Positions 12,374 to 27,700 of a stretch of DNA of 64,000 bases are shown here, piece after piece; positions within the stretch are counted from its first letter, which is position 1; each line of letters starts with the position of its first letter. The notes under the pieces were generated by a model. It did no database searches and was not told where the DNA came from. It saw nothing but the letters and a program-made list of their open reading frames with translations. Source of the stretch: Atherix ibis (Eukaryota; Arthropoda; Insecta; Diptera; Athericidae); assembly GCA_958298945.1 (NCBI GenBank), contig OY282608.1, forward strand, positions 22,669,933-22,733,932, read 5' to 3'. The translations under genes were made by a program, and so were the position numbers.

Positions 12374-15300
12374 ACCAACAAACCAACAAACCAAGTAACC
12401 AACAAACCAACAAACCATCAAACGAACAAAGCAACAAACCAACAAACCAACAAACCAACAAGCCAACAAACCAACAAATAAATAAACCAACAAACCAACA
12501 AACCAACAAACCAACAAACCAACAAACCAAAAAACCAACAAACCAACAAACCAACAAGCCAACAAACCAACAAACCAACAAACCAACAAACCAACAAGCC
12601 AACAAACCAACAAACCAACAAACCAACAAACCAACAAGCCAACAAACCATCAAACAAATAAACCAACAAACCAAAAAACCAATAAACCAACAATCCAACA
12701 AACCAACAAACCAACAAACCAACAAACCAACAAGCCAACAAACCAACAAACCAAAAAACCAAAAAGCCAACAAACCAATAAACAAATAAACCAACAAACC
12801 AACAAACCAACAAACCAACAAACCAACAAACCAAAAAACCAACAAACCAACTAGCCAACAAGCCAACAAACCAACAAACTAACAAACCAACAAACGAACT
12901 AACCAACAAACCAACAAACTAAGTAACCAGCAAGCCAACAAACCAACAAACCAACAAGCCAACAAGCCAACAAACCAACAAACCAACAAGCCAACAAACC
13001 AACAAACCAACAAACTAACAAACCAACAAACCAACAAACCAACAAACCAACAAGCCAACAAACCAACAAACAAATAAACCAACAAACCAAAAAACCAACA
13101 AACCAAGAAACCAACAAGCCAACAAACCAACAAACCAACAAACCAACAAACCAAGTAACCATCAAGCCAATAGACCAACAAACCAACAAGCCAACAAGCC
13201 AACAAACCAACAAACCAACAAACCAACAAGCAAACAAACCAACAAACCAACAAACCAACAAACCAACAAACAAATAAACCAACAAACCAACAAACCAACA
13301 AGCCAACAAGCCAACAAACCAACAAGCCAACAAACCAACAAACCAACAAACCAACAAACAAACAAACCAACAAACCAACAAACAAATAAACCAACAAACC
13401 AACAAGCCAACAAACCAACAAACCAACAAACCAACAAGCCAACAAACCAACAAACCAACAAACCAACAAACCAACAAACCAACAAGCCAACAAACCAACA
13501 AACAAATAAACCAACAAACCAAAAAACCAACAAACGAACAAACCAACAAACCAACAAACCAACAAACCAAAAAACCAACAAACCAACAAACCAACAAACC
13601 AACAAGCCAACAAACCAACAAACCAACAAACCAAGTAACAAAAAAGCCAACAAACTAACAAACCAACAAGCCAACAAGCCAACAAACCAACGAGCCAACA
13701 AACCAACAAACCAACAAGCCCACAAGCCAACAAACCAACAAACCAACAAACCAAGTAACCAAAAAGCCAACAAACTAACAAACCAACAAGCCAACAAGCC
13801 AACAAACCAACAAGCCAACAAACCAACAAACCAACAAAGTAACAAGCCAACAAGCCAACAAACCAAAAAACCAACAAGCCAACAAACCAACAAACCAACA
13901 AGCCAACAAGCCAACAAACCAACAAACCAACAAAGCAACAAACCAAAAAACCAACAAACCAAAAAACCAACAAACCAACAAACCATCAAACGAACAAAGC
14001 AACAAGCCAACAAGCCAACAAACCAACAAACCAACAAGCCAACAAACCAATAAACCAACAAGCCAACAAGCCAACAAACCAACAAACCTACAAACCAACA
14101 AGCCAACAAACCAACAAACCAACAAGCCAACAAACCAACAAACCAACAAACCAACAAACCAACAAGCCAACAAGCCAACAAACCAACAAACCAACAAGCC
14201 AACAAACCAACAAGCCAACAAACCAACAAACCAACAAACCAACATGCCAACAAACCAACAAACTAAGTAACCAACGAGCCAACAAATCGACAAACCAACA
14301 AGCCAACAAGCCAACAAACCAACAAACCAACAAACCAACAAACCAAGTAACCAACAAACCAACAAACCATCAAACGAACAAAGCAACAAACCAACAAACC
14401 AACAAACCAACAAGCCAACAAACCAACAAACAAATAAACCAACAAACCAACAAACAAATAACCCAACAAACCAACATACCAACAAACCAACAAACCAACA
14501 AACCAACAAACCAACAAACCAACAAACCAAAAAACCAACAAACCAACAAACCAACAAGCCAACAAACCAACAAACCAACAAACCAACAAACCAACGAGCC
14601 AACAAACCAACAAACCAACAAGCCCACAAGCCAACAAGCCAACAAACCAACAAGCCAACAAACCAACAAACAAACAAAGCAACAAGCCAACAAGCCAATA
14701 AACCAACAAACCAACGAGCCAACAAACCAACAAACCAACAAGCCCACAAGCCAACAAACCAACAAACCAACAAACCAAGTAACCAAAAAGCCAACAAACT
14801 AACAAACCAACAAGCCAACAAGCCAACAAACCAACAAGCCAACAAACCAACAAACCAACAAAGCAACAAGCCAACAAGCCAACAAACTAACAAACCAACA
14901 AGCCAATAAACCAACAAACCAACAAGCCAACAAGCCAACAAACCAACAAACCAACAAAGCAACAAACCAAAAAACCAACAAACCAAAAAACCAACAAACC
15001 AACAAACCATCAAACGAACAAAGCAACAAGCCAACAAGCCAACAAACCAACAAGCCAACAAACCAATAAACCAACAAGCCAACAAGCCAACAAACCAACA
15101 AACCAACAAACCAACAAGCCAACAAACCAACAAACCAACAAGCCAACAAACCAACAAACCAACAAACCAACAAACCAACAAGCCAACAAGCCAACAAACC
15201 AACAAACCAACAAGCCAACAAACCAACAAACCAACAAGCCAACAAATCAACAAACCAACAAACCAACAAACCAACATGCCAACAAACCAACAAACTAAGT

Positions 15301-18120
15301 AACCAACGAGCCAACAAATCAACAAACCAACAAGCCAACAAGCCAACAAACCAACAAACCAACAAAACAACAAACCAAGTAACCAACAAACCAACAAACC
15401 ATCAAACGAACAAAGCAACAAACCAACAAACCAACAAACCAACAAGCCAACAAACCAAAAAACAAATAAACCAACAAACAAACAAACAAATAACCCAACA
15501 AACCAACATACCAACAAACCAACAAACCAACAAACCAACAAAACAACAAACCAACAAACCAAAAAACCAACAAACCAACAAACCAACAAGCCAACAAACC
15601 AACAAACCAACAAACCAACAAGCCAACAAAGCAACAAACCAACAAACCAACAAACCAACAAGCCAACAAACAAATAAACCAACAAACCAAAAAACCAATA
15701 AACCAACAAACCAACAAACCAACAAACCAACAAACCAACAAACCAACAAGCCAACAAACCAACAAACCAACAAACCAACAAGCCAACAAACCAACAAACA
15801 AATAAACCAACAACCAAAAAAACCAACAAACCAACAAACCAAAAACCAACAAACCAACAAGCCAACAAGCCAACAAACCAACAAACTAACAAACCAACAA
15901 ACGAACTAACCAACAAACCAACAAACTAAGTAACCAACAAGCCAACAAACCAACAAACCAAAAAACCAACAAACCAACAAACCAACAAGCCAACAAACCA
16001 ACAAACCAACAAACCAACAAACCAAGTAACCAACAAGCCAATAAACCAACAAACCAACAAGCCAACAAGCCAACAAACCAACAAACCAACAAGCAAACAA
16101 ACCAACAAACCAACAAACCAACAAACCAACAAACCAACAAACCAACAAACAAATAAACCAACAAACCAACAAACCAACAAACCAACAAGCCAACAAGCCA
16201 ACAAACCAACAAGCCAACAAACCAACAAACCAACAAACCAACAAACCAACAAACCAACAAACCAACAAACAAATAAACCAACAAACCAACAAGCCAACAA
16301 ACCAACAAACCAACAAACCAACAAGCCAACAAGCCAACAAACCAACAAACCAACAAACCAACAAACCAACAAGCCAACAAACCAACAAATAAATAAACCA
16401 AGAAACCAAAAAACCAACAAACGAACAAACCAACAAACCAACAAACCAACAAACCAAAAAACCAACAAACCAACAAACCAACAAACCAACAAACCAACAA
16501 ACCAACAAGCCAACAAACCAACAGACCTACAAACCAACAAACCAAGTAACCAAAAAGCCAACAAAATAACAAACCAACAAGCCAACAAGCCAACAAACCA
16601 ACAAGCCAACAAACCAACAAACCAACGAAGCAACAAGCCAACAAGCCAACAAACCAACAAACCAACAAGCCAACAAACCAACAAACCAACAAGCCAACAA
16701 GTCAACAAACCAACAAACCAACAAACCAAGTAACCAAAAAGCCAACAAACTAACAAACCAACAAGCCAACAAGCCAACAAACCAACAAGCCAACAAACCA
16801 ACAAACCAACAAAGCAACAAGCCAACAAGCCAACAAACCAACAAACCAACAACCCAACAAACCAACAAAGCAACAAGGCAACAAGCAAACAAACCAACAA
16901 ACCAACAAACCAACAAACCAACAAACCAAGTAACCAACAAACCAACAAACCATCAAACGAACAAAGCAACAAACCAACAAACCAACAAACCAACAAGCCA
17001 ACAAACCAACAAACAAATAAACCAACAAACCAACAAACAAATAACCCAACAAACCAACATACCAACAAACCAACAAACCAACAAACCAACAAACCAACAA
17101 GCCAACAAACCAACAAATAAATAAACCAAGAAACCAAAAAACCAACAAACGAACAAACCAACAAACCAACAAACCAACAAACCAAAAAACCAACAAACCA
17201 ATAAACCAACAAACCAACAAACCAACAAACCAACAAACCAACAAGCCAACAAACCAACAGACCTACAAACCAACAAACCAAGTAACCAAAAAGCCAACAA
17301 AATAACAAACCAACAAGCCAACAAGCCAACAAACCAACAAGCCAACAAACCAACAAACCAACAAAGCAACAAGCCAACAAGCCAACAAACCAACAAACCA
17401 ACAAGCCAACAAACCAACAAACCAACAAGCCAACAAGTCAACAAACCAACAAACCAACAAACCAAGTAACCAAAAAGCCAACAAACTAACAAACCAACAA
17501 GCCAACAAGCCAACAAACCAACAAGCCAACAAACCAACAAAGCAACAAGCCAACAAGCCAACAAACCAACAAACCAACAAGCCAACAAACCAACAAACCA
17601 ACAAGCCAACAAGCCAACAAGCCAACAAACCAACAAACCAACAAACCAAGTAACCAAAAAGCCAACAAACTAACAAACCAACAAGCCAACAAGCCAACAA
17701 GCCAACAAACCAACAAACCAACAAGCCAACAAGCCAACAAACCAACAAACCAACAAACTAAGTAACCAACAAACCAACAAACCAACAAACCAACAAGCCA
17801 ACAAGCCAACAAGCCAACAAATCAACAAACCAACAAGCTAACAAACTAACAAACCAACAAGCCAACAAACCAACAAACCAACAAACCAACAAACCAACAA
17901 ACCAACAAACCAACAAACCAACAAGCCAACAAACCAACAAACCAAGTAACCAAAAAGCGAACAAACTAACAAATCAACAAGCCAACAAGCCAACAAACCA
18001 ACAAGCCAACAAACCAACAAACCAACAAAGCAACAAGCCAACAAGCCAACAAACCAACAAACCAACAAGCCTACAAACCAACAAACCAACAAGCCAACAC
18101 GCCAACAAACCAACAAACCA

Positions 18121-18540
18121 ACAAACCAAGTAACCAAAAAGCCAACAAACTAACAAACCAGAAAGCCAACAAGCCAACAAATGAACAAACCAACAAACCA
18201 ACAAGCAAACAAACCAACAAAAAAATAAACGAATAAACCAACAAACCAACAAACCAACAAGCCAACAAGCCAACAAACCAATAAACCAAAAAACCAACAA
18301 ACCAACAAACCAACAAACCAAAAAACCGACAAACCAAAAAACCAACAAACAAAAAACCAACAAACCAACAAACCAACAAACCAACAAACCAACAAGCCAA
18401 CAAACCAACAAGGCAACAAATCAACAAACCAACAAACCAAGTAACCAAAAAGCCAACAAACTAACAAACCAACAAGCCAATAAGCCATCAAACCGACAAA
18501 CCAACAAAGCAACAAGCCAGCAAGCCAACAAACCAACAAA
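18121..18540. repeat. Family B left block, copy 1
   Basis: Carries accagaaa at 18157, a 7-base acaaaaa unit at 18349, ggcaacaa at 18412 and gccatcaa followed by accgacaa at 18484. The same markers in the same order recur near 28561-29010; ggcaacaa and gccatcaa also recur at 23852 and 23924. Confidence 0.82.
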
Positions 18541-19335
18541 CCAACAAGCCAACAAACCAACAAACCAACAAGCCAACAAGCCAACAAACCAAGTAACCAA
18601 CAAACCAACAAACCATCAAATGAACAAAGCAACAAACCAACAAACCAACAAGCCAACAAGCCAACAAACCAACAAACCAACAAAGCAACAAACCAAAAAA
18701 CCAACAAACCAAAAAACCAACAAATCAACAAACCATCAAACGAACAAAGCAACAAGCCAACAAGCCAACAAACCAACAAACCAACAAGCCAACTAACCAA
18801 TAAACCAACAAGCCAACAAGCCAACAAACCATCAAACCCACAAACCAACAAGCCAACAAACCAACAAACCAACAAGCCAACAAACCAACAAACCAACAAA
18901 CCAACAAACCAACAAGCCAACAAGCCAACAAACCAACAAACCAACAAGCCAACAAACCAACAAACCAACAAGCCAACAAACCAACAAACCAACAAACCAA
19001 CATGCCAACAAACCAACAAACTAAGTAACCAACGAGCCAACAAATCAACAAACGAACAAGCCAACAAGCCAACAAACCAACAAACCAACAAACCAACAAA
19101 CCAACAAACCAACAAGCCAACAAGCCAACAAACCAACAAACCAACAAGCCAACAAACCAACAAACCAACAAGCCAACAAACCAACAAACCAACAAACCAA
19201 CATGCCAACAAACCAACAAACTAAGTAACCAACGAGCCAACAAATCAACAAACCAACAAACCAACAAGCCAACAAACCAACAAACAAATAAACCAACAAA
19301 CCAACAAACAAATAACCCAACAAACCAACATACCA
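18400..19335. repeat. Family B block, copy 1 of a pair 5,440 bases apart
   Basis: Markers ggcaacaa 18412, gccatcaa 18484, an atgaacaa variant near 18619, acgaacaa near 18740, then accaacga at 19028 and 19228, and accaacat at 19324. Each is matched 5,440 bases (680 octamers) to the right until a single-base deletion in the other copy changes the offset to 5,439. Confidence 0.87.
19028..19331. repeat. Double accaacga block, copy 1
   Basis: Two accaacga units exactly 200 bases apart (19028, 19228), followed by acaaataa units, a cccaacaa unit and accaacat at 19324. Confidence 0.87.
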
Positions 19336-19795
19336 ACAAACCAACAAACCAACAAACCAACAAACCAACAAACCAACAAACCAAGTAACCAAAAAGCCGA
19401 CAAACTAACAAACCAACAAGCCAACAAGCCAACAAACCAAAAAGCCAACAAACCAACAAACCAACAAAGCAACAAGCCAACAAGCCAACAAACCAACAAA
19501 CCAACAAGCCAACAAACCAACAAGCCAACAAACCAACAAATAAATAAACCAAGAAACCAAAAAACCAACAAACGAACAAACCAACAAACCAACAAACCAA
19601 CAAACCAAAAAGCCAACAAGCCAACAAGCCAACAAACCAACAAACCAACAAGCCAACAGGCCAACAAACCAACAAATAAAAAAACCAAGAAACCAAAAAA
19701 CCAACAAACCAACAAGCCAACAAACCAACAAACCAACAAGCCAACAAACCAACAAACCAACAAACCAACATGCCAACAAACCAACAAACTAAGTA

Positions 19796-20099
19796 ACCAA
19801 CGAGCCAACAAATCAACAAACGAACAAGCCAACAAGCCAACAAACCAACAAACCAACAAACCAACAAACCAACAAACCAACAAGCCAACAAGCCAACAAA
19901 CCAACAAACCAACAAGCCAACAAACCAACAAACCAACAAGCCAACAAACCAACAAACCAACAAACCAACATGCCAACAAACCAACAAACTAAGTAACCAA
20001 CGAGCCAACAAATCAACAAACAAACAAACCAACAAGCCAACAAACCAACAAACAAATAAACCAACAAACCAACAAACAAATAACCCAACAAACCAACAT
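19796..20099. repeat. Double accaacga block, copy 2
   Basis: accaacga at 19796 and 19996 (again 200 bases) and accaacat at 20092, all 768 bases (96 octamers) right of copy 1. One octamer after the second accaacga reads acaaacaa instead of accaacaa. Confidence 0.87.
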
Positions 20100-23000
20100 A
20101 CCAACAAACCAACAAACCAACAAACCAACAAACCAACAAACCAAGTAACCAAAAAGCCGACAAACTAACAAACCAACAAGCCAACAAGCCAACAAACCAA
20201 AAAGCCAACAAACCAACAAACCAACAAAGCAACAAGCCAACAAGCCAACAAACCAACAAACCAACAAGCCAACAAACCAACAAGCCAACAAACCAACAAA
20301 TAAATAAACCAAGAAACCAAAAAACCAACAAACGAACAAACCAACAAACCAACAAACCAACAAACCAAAAAGCCAACAAGCCAACAAGCCAACAAACCAA
20401 CAAACCAACAAGCCAACAAACCAACAAGCCAACAAACCAACAAATAAATAAACCAAGAAACCAAAAAACCAACAAACGAACAAACCAACAAACCAACAAA
20501 CCAACAAACCAAAAAACCAACAAACCAACAAACCAACAAACCAACAAACCAACAAACCAACAAACCAACAAGCCAACAAACCAACAGACCTACAAACAAA
20601 CAAACCAAGTAACCAAAAAGCCAACAAAATAACAAATCAACAAGCCAACAAGCCAACAAACCAACAAGCCAACAAACCAACAAACCAACAAAGCAACAAG
20701 CCAACAAGCCAACAAACCAACAAACCAACAAGCCAACAAACCAACAAACCAACAAGCCAACAAGTCAACAAACCAACAAACCAACAAACCAAGTAACCAA
20801 AAAGCCGACAAACTAACAAACCAACAAGCCAACAAGCCAACAAACCAAAAAGCCAACAAACCAACAAACCAACAAAGCAACAAGCCAACAAGCCAACAAA
20901 CCAACAAACCAACAAGCCAACAAACCAACAAACCAACAAGCCAACAAGCCAACAAACCAACAAACCAACAAACCAAGTAACCAAAAAGCCAACAAACTAA
21001 CAAACCAACAAGCCAACAAGCCAACAAACCAACAAACCAACAAGCCAACAAGCCAACAAACCAACAAACCAACAAACCAACAAACCAACAAACTAAGTAA
21101 CCAACAAACCAACAAACCAACAAACCAACAAGCCAACAAGCCAACAAGCCAACAAACCAACAAACCAACAAGCCAACAAACTACCAAACCAACAAGCCAA
21201 CAAACCAACAAACCAACAAACCAACAAACCAACAAACCAACAAACCAACAAACCAACAAGCCAACAAACCAACAACCCAAGTAACCAAAAAGCCGACAAA
21301 CTAACAAACCAACAAGCCAACAAGCCAACAAACCAAAAAGCCAACAAACCAACAAACCAACAGAGCAACAAGCCAACAAGCCAACAAACCAACAAACCAA
21401 CAAGCCAACAAACCAACAAACCAACAAGCCAACAAGCCAACAAACCAACAACCCAACAAACCAAGTAACCAAAAAGCCAACAAACTAACAAACCAACAAT
21501 CCAACAAGCCAACAAACCAACAAACCAACAAGCCAACAAGCCAACAAGCCAACAAACCAACAAACCAACAAACCAACAAACCAACAAACTAAGTAACCAA
21601 CAAACCAACAAACCAACAAACCAACAAGCCAACAAGCCAACAAGCCAACAAACCAACAAACCAACAAGCCAACAAACTACCAAACCAACAAGCCAACAAG
21701 CCAACAAACCAACAAACCAACAAGCCAACAAGCCAACAAACCAACAAACCAACAAACCAACAAATTAAGTAACCAACAAGCCAACTAACCAATAAACCAA
21801 CAAGCCAACAAGCCAACAAACCATCAAACCCACAAACCAACAAGCCAACAAACCAACAAACCAACAAGCCAACAAACCAACAAACCAACAAACCAACAAA
21901 CCAACAAGCCAACAAGCCAACAAACCAACAAACCAACAAGCCAACAAACCAACAAACCAACAAGCCAACAAACCAACAAACCAACAAACCAACATGCCAA
22001 CAAACCAACAAACTAAGTAACCAACGAGCCAACAAATCAACAAACAAACAAGCCAACAAGCCAACAAACCAACAAACCAACAAACCAACAAACCAACAAA
22101 CCAACAAACCAACAAGCCAACAAGCCAACAAACCAACAAACCAACAAGCCAACAAACCAACAAACCAACAAGCCAACAAACCAACAAACCAACAAACCAA
22201 CATGCCAACAAACCAACAAACTAAGTAACCAACGAGCCAACAAATCAACAAACCAACAAACCAACAAGCCAACAAACCAACAAACAAATAAACCAACAAA
22301 CCAACAAACAAATAACCCAACAAACCAACATACCAACAAACCAACAAACCAACAAACCAACAAACCAACAAACCAAAATACCAACAAACCAACAAACCAA
22401 CAAGCCAACAAACCAACAAACCAACAAACCAACAAACCAACGAGCCAACAAACCGACAAACCAACAAGCCCACAAGCCAACAAGCCAACAAACCAACAAG
22501 CCAACAAACCAACAAACAAACAAAGCAACAAGCCAACAAGCCAACAAACCAACAAACCAACGAACCAACAAACCAACAAACCAACATGCCCACAAGCCAA
22601 CAAACCAACAAACCAACAAACCAAGTAACCAAAAAGCCAACAAACTAACAAACCAACAAACCAACAAACCAACAAACCAACAAACCAACAAACCAACAAA
22701 CAAATAAACCAACAAGCCAACAAGCCAACAAGCCAACAAGCCAACAAACCAACAAGCCAACAAACCAACAAACCAACAAACCAAGAAACCAACAAACCAA
22801 CAAACCAACAAACAAATAAACCAACAAACCAACAAGCCAACAAACTAACAAACCAACAAACCAACAAGCCAACAAGCCAACAAACCAACAAACCAACAAA
22901 CCAACAAACCAACAAACCAACAAGCCAACAAACCAACAAATAAATAAACCAAGGAACCAAAAAACTAACAAACGAACAAACCAACAAACCAACAAACCAA

Positions 23001-23839
23001 CAAACCAAAAAACCAACAAACCAACAAACCAACAAACCAACAAACCAACAAGCCAACAAACCAACAGACCAACAAACCAACAAACCAAGTAACCAAAAAG
23101 CCAACAAAATAACAAACCAACAAGCCAACAAGCCAACAAACCAACAAGCCAACAAACCAACAAACCAACAAAGCTACAAGCCAACAAGCCAACAAACCAA
23201 CAAACCAACAAGCCAACAAACCAACAAACCAACAAGCCAACAAGTCAACAAATCAACAAACCAACAAACCAAGTAACCAAAAAGCCGACAAACTAACAAA
23301 CCAACAAGCCAACAAGCCAACAAACCAAAAAGCCAACAAACTAACAAACCAACAAGCCAACAAGCCAACAAACCAACAAACCAACAAGCCAACAAGCCAA
23401 CAAACCAACAAACCAACAAACCAAAAAACCAACAAACCAACAAACCAACAAACCAAAAAACCAACAAACCAAAAAACCAACAAACCAAAAAACCAACAAG
23501 CCAACAAACCAACAAACCAACAAAGCAACAAGCCAACAAGCTAACAAACCAACAAACCAACAAGCCAACAAACCAACAAACCAACAAGCCAACAAGCCAA
23601 CAAACCAACAAACCAACAAACCAAGTAACTAAAAAGCCAACAAACTAACAAACCAACAAGCCAACAAGCCAACAAACCAACAAACCAACAAGCCAACAAG
23701 CCAACAAACCAACAAACCAACAAACCAAAAAACCAACAAACCAACAAACCAACAAACCAAAAAACCAACAAACCAAAAAACCAACAAACCAAAAAACCAA
23801 CAAACCAACAAACCAACAAACCAACAAACCAACAAGCCA
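20100..23839. repeat. Mosaic satellite inside family B
   Basis: Unbroken octamers with many accaagta cassettes, several carrying gccgacaa in third place (for example 20157 and 20812), and accaaataa-type and accaagaa variants. Block copy 3 lies inside it. No unique sequence or gene is visible. Confidence 0.8.
22020..22331. repeat. Double accaacga block, copy 3
   Basis: accaacga at 22020 and 22228, 208 bases apart: one octamer more than copies 1 and 2. accaacat at 22324 is exactly 3,000 bases right of its match in copy 1. Confidence 0.87.
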
Positions 23840-24774
23840 ACAAACCAACAAGGCAACAAATCAACAAACCAACAAACCAAGTAACCAAAAAGCCAACAAA
23901 CTAACAAACCAACAAGCCAACAAGCCATCAAACCGACAAACCAACAAAGCAACAAGCCAGCAAGCCAACAAACCAACAAACCAACAAGCCAACAAACCAA
24001 CAAACCAACAAGCCAACAAGCCAACAAACCAAGTAACCAACAAACCAACAAACCATCAAATGAACAAAGCAACAAACCAACAAACCAACAAGCCAACAAG
24101 CCAACAAACCAACAAACCAACAAAGCAACAAACCAAAAAACCAACAAACCAAAAAACCAACAAACCAACAAACCATCAAACGAACAAAGCAACAAGCCAA
24201 CAAGCCAACAAACCAACAAACCAACAAGCCAACTAACCAATAAACCAACAAGCCAACAAGCCAACAAAACATCAAACCCACAAACCAACAAGCCAACAAA
24301 CCAACAAACCAACAAGCCAACAAACCAACAAACCAACAAACCAACAAACCAACAAGCCAACAAGCCAACAAACCAACAAACCAACAAGCCAACAAACCAA
24401 CAAACCAACAAGCCAACAAACCAACAAACCAACAAACCAACATGCCAACAAACCAACAAACTAAGTAACCAACGAGCCAACAAATCACAAACGAACAAGC
24501 CAACAAGCCAACAAACCAACAAACCAACAAACCAACAAACCAACAAACCAACAAGCCAACAAGCCAACAAACCAACAAACCAACAAGCCAACAAACTAAC
24601 AAACCAACAAGCCAACAAACCAACAAACCAACAAACCAACATGCCAACAAACCAACAAACTAAGTAACCAACGAGCCAACAAATCAACAAACCAACAAAC
24701 CAACAAGCCAACAAACCAACAAACAAATAAACCAACAAACCAACAAACAAATAACCCAACAAACCAACATACCA
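23840..24774. repeat. Family B block, copy 2
   Basis: Matches 18400-19335 with ggcaacaa at 23852, gccatcaa at 23924 and the same cassette order. A private deletion (atcacaa at 24484) shortens it by one base. Confidence 0.87.
24468..24770. repeat. Double accaacga block, copy 4
   Basis: accaacga at 24468 and 24667, 199 bases apart because of the 7-base unit atcacaa at 24484. accaacat at 24763. Confidence 0.87.
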
Positions 24775-27700
24775 ACAAACCAACAAACCAATAAACCAAC
24801 AAACCAACAAACCAACAAACCAAAAAACCAACAAACCAACAAACCAACAAGCCAACAAACCAACAAACCAACAAACCAACAAACCAACGAGCCAACAAAC
24901 CAACAAACCAACAAGCCCACAAGCCAACAAGCCAACAAACCAACAAGCCAACAAACCAACAAACAAACAAAGCAACAAGCCAACAAGCCAACAAACCAAC
25001 AAACCAACGAGCCAACAAACCAACAAACCAACAAGCCCACAAGCCAACAAACCAACAAACCAACAAACCAAGTAACCAAAAAGCCAACAAACTAACAAAC
25101 CAACAAACCAACAAACCAACAAACCAACAAACCAACAAACCAACAAACAAATAAACCAACAAGCCAACAAGCCAACAAGCCAACAAGCCAACAAACCAAC
25201 AAGCCAACAAACCAACAAACCAACAAACCAACAAACCAACAAACCAACAAACCAACAAACCAACAAACCAACAAACCAACAAACAAATAAACCAACAAAC
25301 CAACAAGCCAACAAACCAACAAACCAACAAACCAACAAGCCAACAAACCAACAAACCAACAAACCAACAAACCAACAAACCAACAAGCCAACAAACCAAC
25401 AAATAAAAAAACCAAGAAACCAAAAAACCAACAAACGAACAAACCAACAAACCAACAAACCAACAAACCAAAAAACCAACAAACCAACAAACCAACCAAC
25501 CAACAAACCAACAAACCAACAAGCCAACAAACCAACAGACCTACAAACCAACAAACCAAGTAACCAAAAAGCCAACAAAATAACAAACCAACAAGCCAAC
25601 AACCCAACAAACCAACAAGCCAACAAACCAACAAACCAACAAAGCAACAAGCCAACAAGCCAACAAACCAACAAACCAACAAGCCAACAAACCAACAAAC
25701 CAACAAGCCAACTAGTCAACAAACCAACAAACCAAGTAACCAAAAAGCCGACAAACTAACAAACCAACAAGCCAACAAGCCAACAAACCAAAAAGCCAAC
25801 AAACCAACAAACCAACAAAGCAACAAGCCAACAAGCCAACAAACCAACAAACCAACAAGCCAACAAACCAACAAACCAACAAGCCAACAAGCCAACAAAC
25901 CAACAAACCAACAAACCAAGTAACCAAAAAGCCAACAAACTAACAAACCAACAAGCCAACAAGCCAACAAACCAACAAACCAACAAGCCAACAAGCCAAC
26001 AAACCAACAAACCAACAAACCAACAAACCAACAAACTAAGTAACCAACAAACCAACAAACCAACAAACCAACAAGCCAACAAGCCAACAAGCCAACAAAC
26101 CAACAAACCAACAAGCCAACAAACTACCAAACCAACAAGCCAACAAACCAACAAACCAACAAACCAACAAACCAACAAACCAACAAACCAACAAACCAAC
26201 AAACCAACAAGCCAACAAACCAACAACCCAAGTAACCAAAAAGCGAACAAACTAACAAACCAACAAGCCAACAAGCCAACAAACCAACAAGCCAACAAAC
26301 CAACAAACCAACAAAGCAACAAGCCAACAAGCCAACAAACCAACAAACCAACAAGCCTACAAACCAACAAACCATCAAGCCAACACGCCAACAAACCGAC
26401 AAACCAACAAACCAAAAAACCAACAAACCAACAAACCAACAAACCAACAAGCCAACAAGCCAACAAACCAACAAACCAACAAGCCAACAAACCAACAAAC
26501 CAACAAGCCAACAAACCAACAAATCAACAAACCAACATGCCAACAAACCAACAAACTAAGTAACCAACGAGCCAACAAATCAACAAACCAACAAGCCAAC
26601 AAGCCAACAAACCAACAAACCAACAAACCAAGTAACCAACAAACCAACAAACCATCAAACGAACAAAGCAACAAACCAACAAACCAACAAACCAACAAGC
26701 CAACAAACCAACAAACAAATAAACCAACAAACCAACAAACAAATAACCCAACAAACCAACATACCAACAAACCAACAAACCAACAAAACAACAATCCAAA
26801 AAACCAAAAAACCAACAAACCAACAAACCAACAAGCCAACAAACCAACAAACCAACAAACCAACAAGCCAACAAACCAACAAACCAACAAACCAACAAAC
26901 CAACAAGCCAACAAACAAATAAACCAACAAACCAAAAAACCAATAAACCAACAAACCAACAAACCAACAAACCAACAAACCAACAAACCAACAAGCCAAC
27001 AAACCAACAAACCAACAAACCAACAAGCCAACAAACCAACAAACAAATAAACCGACAAACCAACAAACCAACACACCAACAAACCAAAAAACCAACAAAC
27101 CAACAAGCCAACAAGCCAACAAACCAACAAACTAACAAAACAACAAACGAACTAACCAACAAACCAACAAACTAAGTAACCAACAAGCCAACAAAGCAAC
27201 AAACCAAAAAACCAACAAACCAACAAACCAACAAGCCAACAAACCAACAAACCAACAAACCAACAAACCAAGTAACCAACAAGCCAATAAACCAACAAAC
27301 CAACAAGCCAACAAGCCAACAAACCAACAAACCAACAAGCAAACAAACCAACAAACCAACAAACCAACAAACCAACAAACCAACAAACAAATAAACCAAC
27401 AAACCAACAAACCAACAAGCCAACAAGCCAACAAACCAACAAGCCAACAAACCAACAAACCAACAAACCAACAAACCAACAAACAAATAAACCAACAAAC
27501 CAACAAGCCAACAAACCAACAAACCAACAAACCAACAAGCCAACAAACCAACAAACCAACAAACCAACAAACCAACAAGCCAACAAACCAACAAATAAAT
27601 AAACCAAGAAACCAAAAAACCAACAAACGAACAAACCAACAAACCAACAAACCAACAAACCAAAAAACCAACAAACCAACAAACCAACAAACCAACAAAC

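Larger units (their letters stand above)
8091..18120. repeat. Mosaic satellite segment without one dominant long period
   Basis: Octamers continue unbroken. Cassettes recur but marker spacings are irregular: acgaacta at 8831, 10367, 11927, 12894 and 15901; accaacga at 11367, 14270 and 15302, the last two 1,032 bases (129 octamers) apart. Phase slips fall at 8741, 12367 and 15838. I see no gene or unique sequence. A dot plot might resolve further nested copies that cannot be tracked reliably by eye. Confidence 0.85.
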
